Positions 25,923 through 33,792 of a DNA stretch of 64,000 nt are shown here, piece after piece. A program made the translations under genes and the position numbers. Positions within the stretch are counted from its first letter, which is position 1; every line of letters begins with the position of its first letter. The notes beneath the pieces were generated by a model. The model was not told the origin of the DNA. It did not search any database and saw nothing but the letters and a program-made list of their open reading frames with translations. The stretch comes from Lachnotalea sp. AF33-28 (GTDB lineage: Bacteria; Bacillota; Clostridia; Lachnospirales; Lachnospiraceae). The stretch lies in the NCBI RefSeq assembly GCF_003477885.1, contig NZ_QUEE01000007.1:213700-277699 (forward strand), given 5' to 3'.

Positions 25923-27863
25923 ATGACAAAAAAACAGAAAAAGACATTGATCAGAATCAGTATCGGCGCTGTATTCTACATCCTGGCAATCGTATTTCCC
26001 ACAGACAGGCTGGGATTGGGAGATTATGAAAAACTGTTCGGTCTGGGGCTGATGCTGATCCCGTATTTTATCATCGGAGGCGACGTGCTGTATCGGGCGG
26101 TGCGCAATATACTGCACGGTCAGGTGTTCGATGAAAATTTCCTGATGGCGTTAGCTACTGTTGGCGCGTTTTTTACGGGAGAATACCTGGAAGGCGTGGC
26201 GGTTATGCTGTTCTACCAGGTGGGAGAACTGTTCCAGAGCTATGCGGTGGGCCGCTCCAGGCAGTCCATCACTAAGCTTATGGATATCCGGCCGGACTAT
26301 GCCAATGTAGAATATGAGGGAGCGCTTGAAAAAGTGGATCCGGAAGACGTGGCCGTGGGTGATGTGATCGTTGTAAAAGCGGGTGAGAAGGTACCGCTTG
26401 ACGGCGTGATCGTGGCCGGCAGTTCCCTGCTGGATAATTCGGCCCTGACCGGGGAATCCGTGCCAAGAGAGGTGGGGGAGGGCAGCGAGGTCATAAGCGG
26501 CTGCATCAATACCAGTGGACTGTTAAGAGTCCGTGTGACGAAGGAATTCGGAGACTCCACCGTTTCAAAGATACTGGATATGGTGGAAAATGCCAGCAGT
26601 AAAAAGGCGAAAGCGGAGAATTTTATCACCAAATTTGCACGCTATTATACGCCTGCAGTCGTGATCGCAGCGCTCATCCTGGCGATTTTTCCGCCGCTCA
26701 TATTGGGTGGAGGCTGGGCGGACTGGATACACAGAGCCCTTATTTTTCTGGTAATATCCTGTCCCTGTGCGCTGGTGATCTCTATACCGTTAAGCTTTTT
26801 CGGCGGTATCGGCGGAGCCTCCAAGCAGGGTATACTGATAAAGGGCAGCAATTATATGGAAACCCTCTCTGAGGTGACTACGGTGGTGTTTGATAAGACT
26901 GGCACACTGACTAAGGGAAGCTTCCGTGTAACCGCCATTGAGCCGAAAAATATGGACAGCGATGGGCTGCTGGAGCTTGCAGCCATTGCGGAAAGCTATT
27001 CGGACCATCCGATCTCCCTTTCGCTAAAGGAGGCGTACGGTAAAGAGATCGACGCGGCGAGACTATCCGATGTGGAGGAAATCCCGGGCCACGGTGTCAG
27101 AGCTGCTGTGGACGGCCATAAGGTATGCGTCGGCAATGAAAAGCTGATGAAGCGGGAAAATATCTTCTATGATGTATGTGAAAATGCGGGAACCGTGGTT
27201 TATGTTGCATGTGACGATTTATTTGAAGGCTGCATCGTGATTTCGGATGAAATCAAAGAGGATGCCCGGGAGGCCATGCAGGCATTAAAAGAGGTGGGAA
27301 TCAAAAAGACTGTGATGCTAACCGGCGACCGCAGGAAGGTGGCCGAGGATGTAGCTTTTAGGCTTGGTATTGACCAGGTATACAGTGAACTGCTGCCGGG
27401 CGATAAGGTGAGCCGGGTGGAAGAGCTGCTGGAACAGAAAGGGCCGAAAGAAAAGCTGGCTTTTGTTGGCGACGGTATAAACGATGCGCCGGTGCTCTCC
27501 AGAGCGGATATCGGTATCGCCATGGGTGCGATGGGATCCGACGCGGCCATAGAGGCTGCCGATATCGTGCTGATGGATGACGAACCGTCCAAAATCGCCG
27601 ACGCTGTACAAACCGCGAGAAAGACACTGCGGATCGTCAGACAGAATATCATATTCGCGCTGGCGGTTAAGGCGTTTTTCCTGATACTCGGCGCATTTGG
27701 TGTTGCGAATATGTGGGAGGCCGTATTTGCGGATGTGGGAGTTTCCGTAATTGCTATCTTAAACGCGACCAGAGCGCTGTCCGCAGAAAAGCGCACAAAA
27801 CAGCGCGGCAGCATGTCGGAGCAGGGCCGCAGCGCACAGCAGCTTCAAGGAACAGAGGAATAA
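25923..27863 (+). CDS. P1B-type metal-translocating ATPase, CadA/ZntA-like
   Basis: 646 residues from ATG 25923; GTG 25902, directly after the HMA stop, is an equally possible start that adds seven residues. Features in order: membrane helices in the first 130 residues, actuator domain with LTGESVP, the metal-transport motif ISCPCALVI (CPC), phosphorylation site FDKTGTLT, the HP motif in SDHPISLSL, the GDGINDAPVLSRAD hinge, and two last membrane helices. CPC with this sequence context marks Zn/Cd/Pb export rather than copper. It ends the operon headed by the SmtB-type repressor. Confidence 0.92.
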   Translation: MTKKQKKTLIRISIGAVFYILAIVFPTDRLGLGDYEKLFGLGLMLIPYFIIGGDVLYRAVRNILHGQVFDENFLMALATVGAFFTGEYLEGVAVMLFYQVGELFQSYAVGRSRQSITKLMDIRPDYANVEYEGALEKVDPEDVAVGDVIVVKAGEKVPLDGVIVAGSSLLDNSALTGESVPREVGEGSEVISGCINTSGLLRVRVTKEFGDSTVSKILDMVENASSKKAKAENFITKFARYYTPAVVIAALILAIFPPLILGGGWADWIHRALIFLVISCPCALVISIPLSFFGGIGGASKQGILIKGSNYMETLSEVTTVVFDKTGTLTKGSFRVTAIEPKNMDSDGLLELAAIAESYSDHPISLSLKEAYGKEIDAARLSDVEEIPGHGVRAAVDGHKVCVGNEKLMKRENIFYDVCENAGTVVYVACDDLFEGCIVISDEIKEDAREAMQALKEVGIKKTVMLTGDRRKVAEDVAFRLGIDQVYSELLPGDKVSRVEELLEQKGPKEKLAFVGDGINDAPVLSRADIGIAMGAMGSDAAIEAADIVLMDDEPSKIADAVQTARKTLRIVRQNIIFALAVKAFFLILGAFGVANMWEAVFADVGVSVIAILNATRALSAEKRTKQRGSMSEQGRSAQQLQGTEE

Positions 27864-28106
27864 GATTTTGTTACCTGTGCATTAGTGCAAAAATAAAAAT
27901 CTCATTCCATTTTAATTTGTGGAAATCCCCGTACCCATGGTATAAATTACATGGCGGACGGCCGAATAGCCGGCACATCATTGTGAAAAAATAACGTTGA
28001 CAGCAGGTGGATACCGTTGCATAATAAAACCGCTTAGAGAAGAACAATGATGCGTACCGGCATAAGCCGGACACTGCGCGGGGCGCAGAGAAATGAGGGA
28101 TGTATT
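27864..28106 (+). promoter_or_regulatory. Intergenic region with promoter of the next gene
   Basis: TTGACA (27997-28002) and CATAAT (28020-28025), 17 bp apart, drive the 110-residue protein gene. Nothing else is recognisable in the 240 bp. Confidence 0.5.
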
Positions 28107-28439
28107 ATGTTGAGAGAGTTTACACAGTGCAAGAGCAACAAAGAACGTCTGGAGCTGATCACCAATGCAGAGAATTATACCGCTTCCGAACTGAATGCGA
28201 TCTGCGAGATCCTTGGCCTTGGCGAGACAGCAGAAAGTGATGACGAAAAACTGACAGCAATTGCGGCGGCTATAGAGGAGAATATCAAAAAGGAAGCGAC
28301 CGACGATTTAAAGAGAAGCAACGAGCTGGTAGCTGCAGTTGTGGAAGAGGAGAAGCCGGAGCATGAAGAGGACGAGAACGATTTAGGTTTCCTGACAAGG
28401 GTAGCGGCGATCAATATATCAGGTATCTCAACCAGATAA
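28107..28439 (+). CDS. Small acidic protein of unknown function
   Basis: 110 residues from ATG 28107 after GAGGGATGTATT; a longer in-frame start at 28047 has no ribosome binding site. The protein is acidic and helical, with a run of glutamates (EEEKPEHEEDEND, about residues 79-91) followed by a short tail LGFLTRVAAINIS. No signal peptide, membrane helix or known motif. It has its own promoter and terminator. Function unknown. Confidence 0.7.
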   Translation: MLREFTQCKSNKERLELITNAENYTASELNAICEILGLGETAESDDEKLTAIAAAIEENIKKEATDDLKRSNELVAAVVEEEKPEHEEDENDLGFLTRVAAINISGISTR

Positions 28440-28455
28440 CTGATCATAACAGCGG

Positions 28456-28506
28456 CGCCGGGGTGTTGCTGATGCGTAAAGCACGGCAACACCCCGGCGT
28501 TTTTTA
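28456..28506 (+). terminator. Strong Rho-independent terminator
   Basis: CGCCGGGGTGTTGC pairs with GCAACACCCCGGCG and is followed by six T. It lies 16 bp past the acidic protein gene and also separates it from the convergent ROK gene. Confidence 0.9.
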
Positions 28507-28542
28507 TATTCACCGCTTAAGCGGCCCGCCTCTCTTTTGATT

Positions 28543-29697
28543 TCAGATCACCGATTTAAGCTGAAGCTCATCGATGCCCAGAAAGTTTCTGGTTGAGAGG
28601 TAGATGCCGCCCAGAAGGATCGAGGAATCCTGCAGTCCGGAGGGCAGGATGCGGCAGTACCGCCGCATCCTGTTTTCCAACCGGTTTTCCAGCTGCTTCA
28701 TGATCTCTTTGGAATACACGGTGAAGGCGCTGTTGATCACGATCACATCCGGGTTGAAGACGTTTAAGATATTGTTGATCCCGATGGACATGTATTTGAC
28801 GAACTGCTCCAGCAGCAAAACAGCATCGGGGTCAGATTTAGCACAGGCATCCATGAAGGTCTCGGCACTTATATGGGAAAGACCTTTTCTGCGGACGTAT
28901 TCCTGAAGCAGGGCACGTTCAGAGGCATACTGTTCAAGGCATCCGTGATTGCCGCAGGGGCATGGCCGCCCATCCGCTTCCACGATGGTATGCCCGAATT
29001 CTCCGGCACAGCCGCTGCAGCCGGTATAGAGCTTCCCATCCACGATCAGCCCCATTCCGACGCCGGAATGCACGCTGATGCCGGCCATATTGGGATAGTT
29101 ATAGCAGAAGGCTTTCTCTCCGATGATGGAGAGATTAGCCTCATTCTCCAGGATCACCGGTATGGAAAAGCGGCTGCTCACCGCGGCAGCCAGATCGAGT
29201 CCGGCGTAATCATAATAGGGGGTGAAGGAGATATGATTGTGATGGACCACCCCATGTATACCGATACTGATTCCCACCACCCCATACGGGCTGGGAGGCA
29301 GTTCCCGCATGGAGGATTCCATGATTGTGAGGAGTCCCTCTGTGAGCTGTTCTCTCTTAAAGTGATTGGGATACTGCCTTAAGCGGCAGTGCTCCCCTTT
29401 CAGATCAGCCGTCAGCGCTGTAATGTGATCCACACCGAGATCGACGGAAAGGATGCAGCCGGCCTCCTGGCAGAAGGAGAGCAGGATGGGCTTGCGGCCG
29501 CGGCTGGTATCGTCGCTTCCGATCTCCGTCACCAGCTGCTCGTCAAGCAGTGTCTGGACAATTGCGGATACGGTGGCCTTGGTCAGGCCGGATTCCTTAG
29601 CGATGGCGGCCCTGGACAGAGGCCCTTTATTGATGATTTCAGCCAGGATCAAATGCCTGTTCATATCGCGGATCAACTCCTTGCTGCCGGTTACCAT
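28543..29697 (-). CDS. ROK-family transcriptional repressor (XylR/NagC-like)
   Basis: 384 residues from the ATG at 29697, with GGAGGG just upstream on the minus strand; the frame is open a further 47 codons but that region carries operator-like palindromes. The N-terminal winged helix has SRAAIAKESGLTKATVSAIV, and the ROK domain has VDLGVDHITAL, ENEANLSIIGE, HSGVGMGLIVDG, and the zinc motif PCPCGNHGCLEQYAS. Members of this type bind a sugar in the ROK domain and release DNA. It is divergent from a DUF4867/isomerase/xylulokinase operon and two similar palindromes lie between them, so that operon is its likely target. Confidence 0.9.
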   Translation of the reverse strand: MVTGSKELIRDMNRHLILAEIINKGPLSRAAIAKESGLTKATVSAIVQTLLDEQLVTEIGSDDTSRGRKPILLSFCQEAGCILSVDLGVDHITALTADLKGEHCRLRQYPNHFKREQLTEGLLTIMESSMRELPPSPYGVVGISIGIHGVVHHNHISFTPYYDYAGLDLAAAVSSRFSIPVILENEANLSIIGEKAFCYNYPNMAGISVHSGVGMGLIVDGKLYTGCSGCAGEFGHTIVEADGRPCPCGNHGCLEQYASERALLQEYVRRKGLSHISAETFMDACAKSDPDAVLLLEQFVKYMSIGINNILNVFNPDVIVINSAFTVYSKEIMKQLENRLENRMRRYCRILPSGLQDSSILLGGIYLSTRNFLGIDELQLKSVI

Positions 29698-29760
29698 GAT
29701 ACCCTCCATTCTGCCGGTCTGCCATGTATGCGGCGGCCGGAATCTGATAATTGTTTGGTC

Positions 29761-29779
29761 ACTGAACAATATAAGAATA
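29761..29779. promoter_or_regulatory. ROK-type operator, site 1
   Basis: TTGTTTGGTCACTGAACAA is a 19-bp imperfect palindrome whose right half ACTGAACAA recurs in site 2. It is 64 bp upstream of the ROK start and would control that gene. Confidence 0.55.
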
Positions 29780-29827
29780 TCATAGCTGTTCTTCCGCATT
29801 TTGTCCAGCGAAACAGAAGGAATGCAC

Positions 29828-29884
29828 TTGACCAACACCGGAACTCGTGATAGGATAAACTTATTAGTTTAATAACTGAACAAA
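29828..29884 (+). promoter_or_regulatory. Promoter and ROK-type operator, site 2, of the sugar operon
   Basis: TTGACC (29828-29833) and TAGGAT (29851-29856) are 17 bp apart. Directly after the expected start point comes a palindromic block, TTATTA-GTT-TAATAA (29861-29875) running into ACTGAACAA (29874-29882), similar in style to XylR/NagC operators with TTAGTT...AAC arms. Binding there would block transcription. Confidence 0.55.
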
Positions 29885-29958
29885 TATTAAAAAGTGCGCG
29901 CATACGGTGCGCCGTCCGTCAGCCGCCAGCTGGCGTTATGGAAAGGAGTTCAGAGAAG

Positions 29959-30600
29959 ATGGCAGAGAAACTGGTAGTAAAGACGGTGAGAGATACCGCG
30001 TTTTCGCGCTACGGCAAGGTGGTGGAAGGCATTGATGTGAGCGATATCATAGAAGCGATGGGAGAAACCCCGCTGCCGGACAATGTGGCCTATGAGCCCA
30101 GCGTAAAATCCCTGGAGAGCTGCACATCTGCCGGTAAGATTGCCGCCAGCCTCTATGGGGGCATGCCGATACAGATCGGCTACTGCAACGGGAACAATTA
30201 TCTGCTGAACGCGCTGGAATATCACAGGGACAGCGAAGTCAATATCGCTGTGACCGATATCATCCTGCTGCTTGGCTGCGAACAGGATGTGGGGCCGGAT
30301 TACACCTATGATACGGAATCGGTGGAAGCGTTTCTGGTGCCGGCGGGGACCGTGATTGAGGTCTATGGTACCACGCTGCATTATGCGCCATGCAATGTGG
30401 CGGAAAGCGGCTTTAAGGCGGTTGTTATACTGCCCAGAGGGACCAATACGGATCTATCGGAAGAGGAGAAACCGGATTATACACCGGAAGATAAGCTGCT
30501 GTTTGCAAGAAATAAGTGGCTGATTGCCCACCCGGATTCAGGGCTTGAGGCCGACGGCGCTTTTATTGGGCTTAGAGGAGAAAATATTTCCGTCCGCTGA
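29959..30600 (+). CDS. DUF4867 family protein, sugar-isomerase associated
   Basis: 213 residues from ATG 29959, ten bases after AAAGGAG. The protein is soluble and beta-rich, with a cupin-like pattern in the second half: VEAFLVPAGTVIEVYGTTLH (about residues 123-142) with a histidine soon followed by YAPCNV and then VVILPRGTNTDL. I recognise it as DUF4867, found beside fucose/arabinose isomerase-like genes in Clostridia. It could be an epimerase, mutarotase or lyase acting before or after the isomerase, but this is inference. It is the first gene of the ROK-controlled operon. Confidence 0.65.
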   Translation: MAEKLVVKTVRDTAFSRYGKVVEGIDVSDIIEAMGETPLPDNVAYEPSVKSLESCTSAGKIAASLYGGMPIQIGYCNGNNYLLNALEYHRDSEVNIAVTDIILLLGCEQDVGPDYTYDTESVEAFLVPAGTVIEVYGTTLHYAPCNVAESGFKAVVILPRGTNTDLSEEEKPDYTPEDKLLFARNKWLIAHPDSGLEADGAFIGLRGENISVR

Positions 30601-30666
30601 CTCGTCATATGTCTGCGGGAGCGGTTAATAACAACAAAATCAAGAGAAAATCTGGGAGGTAATAGG

Positions 30667-32142
30667 ATGAATAACATGCCGGAAGTGAAATTAGGGATCG
30701 TAGCGGTGAGCAGGGACTGTTTCCCCATGACGCTCTCCGAAAACAGGAGAAAAGCGGTTGTTAAGGCCTACCGCGGCCTTGGCGGCGAGATTTACGAATG
30801 CCCCACCGTGGTGGAGAGCGAAGTACATATGCAGAAAGCCCTGCAGGAAGTGAACGAAAACGGCTGCAACGCTCTGGTGGTTTACTTAGGCAATTTTGGA
30901 CCGGAGAGTTCGGAGACGCTGCTGGCGAAGTACTTTAACGGCCCGGTGATGTTTGCGGCGGCTGCTGAGGAAACCGGAGAAGATCTGGTGGGCGGACGCG
31001 GGGATGCGTACTGCGGCATGCTCAATGCGAGCTATAATCTGAAGCTGCGCAATCTGCGCGTCTATATTCCGGAATATCCGGTGGGGGATCCGGAAACGGT
31101 TGCAGAGATGATCGGGGAGTTCATCCCTGTTGCGCGGGCAGTGGTGGGACTGCGCAATCTGAAGGTGATATCTTTCGGCCCCAGGCCCCAGGATTTCCTG
31201 GCCTGCAACGCGCCGATCAAGCAGTTATATAACCTGGGGGTTGAGATAGAAGAAAACTCTGAGCTGGATCTGTTCGAAGCATTTCATAAGCATGACGGGG
31301 ATCCCAGAATTCCCGATGTGGTTAAGAGCATGGAGGCGGAACTGGGCGAAGGCAATAAAAAACCCGGCATTCTCTCCAAACTGGCGCAGTATGAGATCAC
31401 CCTGCTGGATTGGGTGGAAGCACACCGGGGCTCCAGGCAGTTTGTGACCATTGCCGGGAAGTGCTGGCCCGCTTTCCAGACTCAGTTCGGTTTTGTGCCC
31501 TGCTATGTAAACAGCCGTCTGACCGCAATGGGCATCCCTGTTTCCTGCGAAGTGGATATCTACGGCGCGGTCAGCGAGTTCATCGGAAGCGCGGTCAGCC
31601 AGGATACGGTTACCCTGCTGGATATTAACAATACCGTGCCTTCAGATATGTACGCGGCTGAGATAAAAGGAAAGTATGATTACTCGAACAAAGATACCTT
31701 TATGGGATTCCACTGCGGCAATACGGCGGCTGGAAAATTGACCTCCTGTTCTATGAAATATCAGATGATCATGGCCAGAACACTGCCGGAGGAAGTGACC
31801 CAGGGCACGCTGGAGGGCGACATCGTTCCGGGCGACATCACATTTTTCCGTATCCAGAGCACGGCGGACGCAAAGCTGCGCGCGTATATCGCGGAAGGAG
31901 AAGTGCTGCCGGTGGCGACCCGTTCATTCGGAGGCATCGGAGTATTTGCTATCCCGGAGATGGGCAGATTTTACCGCCATGTGCTGGTTGAAAAGAATTT
32001 CCCCCATCACGGCGCGGTAGCGTTCGGCCATTTCGGCAAAGCGCTTTTCGAGGTGTTTAAATATGTGGGCGTGGAACCCTGCGAGATCGGCTATAACCAG
32101 CCTAAAGCGGTGAGGTATCCCACGGAGAATCCTTTCGTATGA
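30667..32142 (+). CDS. L-fucose/L-arabinose isomerase-like enzyme
   Basis: 491 residues from ATG 30667 after GGGAGGTAATAGG. Layout matches the FucI/AraA superfamily: N-terminal substrate domains with LVVYLGNFGPESSETLLAKY, then the metal site with the conserved glutamate in SCEVDIYGAVSEFIGS, aspartate in LLDINNT, and histidine in FPHHGAVAFGHFG near the end. These enzymes convert an aldose to the ketose using manganese. With a downstream xylulokinase it would supply a ketopentose (or 6-deoxyketohexose) for phosphorylation. Specificity cannot be read; it is distinct from plain AraA, which lacks this N-terminus. Confidence 0.82.
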   Translation: MNNMPEVKLGIVAVSRDCFPMTLSENRRKAVVKAYRGLGGEIYECPTVVESEVHMQKALQEVNENGCNALVVYLGNFGPESSETLLAKYFNGPVMFAAAAEETGEDLVGGRGDAYCGMLNASYNLKLRNLRVYIPEYPVGDPETVAEMIGEFIPVARAVVGLRNLKVISFGPRPQDFLACNAPIKQLYNLGVEIEENSELDLFEAFHKHDGDPRIPDVVKSMEAELGEGNKKPGILSKLAQYEITLLDWVEAHRGSRQFVTIAGKCWPAFQTQFGFVPCYVNSRLTAMGIPVSCEVDIYGAVSEFIGSAVSQDTVTLLDINNTVPSDMYAAEIKGKYDYSNKDTFMGFHCGNTAAGKLTSCSMKYQMIMARTLPEEVTQGTLEGDIVPGDITFFRIQSTADAKLRAYIAEGEVLPVATRSFGGIGVFAIPEMGRFYRHVLVEKNFPHHGAVAFGHFGKALFEVFKYVGVEPCEIGYNQPKAVRYPTENPFV

Positions 32143-32226
32143 AAAAGAATCCCGCTGGCGGGATTCTCTGCCTGCGGCAGGGCGACATAATACCTTCCCG
32201 CCGCAGTGCGATCCTAAGCGGAGCGT
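32143..32226 (-). repeat. GC-rich hairpin repeat, copy 2 (inverted)
   Basis: Read on the minus strand this unit is nearly identical to the copy at 22391-22485 through GCTCCGCTTAGGATCG, ACTGCGGCGGGAAGGTATT and the closing hairpin, which is GAATCCCGC-TG-GCGGGATTC here. It lies between the isomerase and xylulokinase genes and its hairpin may reduce read-through. Confidence 0.75.
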
Positions 32227-32290
32227 GTTTGAAAATTCAGTTCCGCAATCTGCACATCAAATACGCTCTGAAGTAACAGGAGGGAACAGG

Positions 32291-33760
32291 ATGTATTATA
32301 TTGGAATTGATCTGGGAACATCCGCAGTAAAGCTGCTTTTGATGGATGAAAACGGAGCGATCAGAAACACGGTATCGAAAGAGTATCCGCTGTATTTCCC
32401 GCAGCCCGGCTGGTCAGAGCAGAGACCGGAGGATTGGTATGAGCAGACAGCGGCCGGTCTTTATGAGCTGCTGGACGGATTTGACCGGTCACAGCTTGAG
32501 GGAATCAGCTTCGGCGGGCAGATGCACGGCCTGGTGATTCTGGATGAAAAGGACCAGGTCATCCGGCCGGCAATCCTGTGGAATGACGGCCGGACCGGGG
32601 AAGAAACCGATTATCTGAACAAACAGATCGGAAAGGATAAGCTGTCCGCATATACCGCTAATATCGCTTTTGCGGGATTTACCGCGCCAAAGCTTTTGTG
32701 GCTGCGCAGGCATGAACCGGAGAACTTTGAAAAGATCCGCAAAATTATGCTGCCGAAAGACTATATAGCTTATCGGCTGACCGGTGTGCACTGTACCGAC
32801 TTGTCGGATGCCTCAGGTATGTTATTGCTGGATGTGAAAAACCGCTGCTGGTCCGATGAGATGATTGAAATATGCGGAATTAAAAAAGACTGGCTGCCCA
32901 GTCTGTTTGAAAGCTATGAAGCGGTAGGAACGGTGACGAAGGAAACAGCTGCACAGCTTCATATCCCGGAGACCGTCAAGGTGGCCGCCGGTGCTGGCGA
33001 CAACGCGGCGGCGGCCGTGGGAACCGGAACAGTCGGGGATGGGCGCTGCAATATCTCACTGGGCACCTCTGGCACCGTATTTATATCCAGCCGGAAATTT
33101 GGCGTGGATGTAAACAATGCGCTGCATTCTTTCGCTCACGCGGACGGCTGCTATCATTTGATGGGCTGCATGTTAAGCGCTGCATCCTGCAACAAGTGGT
33201 GGATGGATGAAATCCTTAAGACGGGAGACTATGCGGGTGAACAGGCTGCAATTAAAGAATTGGGCAGAAACAACGTATATTTCCTGCCCTACCTGATGGG
33301 AGAGCGCTCTCCCCATAACAACCCCAATGCCAGAGGAACATTGATCGGCATGACCATGGATACCGCCAGGGAGGATATTACGCTTGCGGTTCTGGAAGGG
33401 GTTGCCTTCGCCCTTAGGGATTCTTTTGAAGTTGCCAAATCTCTGGGAATCTCCATTGAGCGCACCAAGATCTGCGGAGGCGGCGCGAAAAGTCCGCTGT
33501 GGAGAAGGCTGATCGCCAATATCCTGAATATCAGGGTGGATGTGCTGGCCCAGGAAGAGGGGCCGGCCATGGGAGCTGCCATGCTGGCCGCTGTGGCCTG
33601 CGGCCGGTTTTCATCGGTGGAGGAAGCCGCAGAGCGCCTGGTGAAGGCGGTGGATACCGTTGAACCCGAACCGGAGCTGGCAGCAAGATACGAGGAGCGG
33701 TATCAGAAGTTTCGTCTTCTCTATCCGGCATTAAAGGATGTGTTTGACCGGATAAAGTAG
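32291..33760 (+). CDS. xylB: Xylulokinase, FGGY sugar kinase family
   Basis: 489 residues from ATG 32291 after AGGAGGGAACAGG; a longer frame back to 32225 runs into the repeat. Motifs: YIGIDLGTSAVKLLLMDENG (phosphate 1), SFGGQMHGLVILD, ILWNDGRTGEE, GAGDNAAAAVGTGTV, ISLGTSGTVFIS, and GGGAKSPLWRRLIANIL (adenosine site). The MHG and NDGR stretches are characteristic of xylulokinases. It phosphorylates D-xylulose or a related ketose at the expense of ATP, delivering it to the pentose phosphate route, and completes the isomerase-kinase pair of this operon. Confidence 0.85.
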   Translation: MYYIGIDLGTSAVKLLLMDENGAIRNTVSKEYPLYFPQPGWSEQRPEDWYEQTAAGLYELLDGFDRSQLEGISFGGQMHGLVILDEKDQVIRPAILWNDGRTGEETDYLNKQIGKDKLSAYTANIAFAGFTAPKLLWLRRHEPENFEKIRKIMLPKDYIAYRLTGVHCTDLSDASGMLLLDVKNRCWSDEMIEICGIKKDWLPSLFESYEAVGTVTKETAAQLHIPETVKVAAGAGDNAAAAVGTGTVGDGRCNISLGTSGTVFISSRKFGVDVNNALHSFAHADGCYHLMGCMLSAASCNKWWMDEILKTGDYAGEQAAIKELGRNNVYFLPYLMGERSPHNNPNARGTLIGMTMDTAREDITLAVLEGVAFALRDSFEVAKSLGISIERTKICGGGAKSPLWRRLIANILNIRVDVLAQEEGPAMGAAMLAAVACGRFSSVEEAAERLVKAVDTVEPEPELAARYEERYQKFRLLYPALKDVFDRIK

Positions 33761-33767
33761 GGCAATT

Positions 33768-33788
33768 GGGGCAGCCGGCGGCTGCCCC
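33768..33788 (+). terminator. Terminator after xylB
   Basis: GGGGCAGCC and GGCTGCCCC form a nine-bp stem with a three-base loop, followed by TTTG; it lies seven bases past the stop, between convergent genes. Confidence 0.7.
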
Positions 33789-33792
33789 TTTG

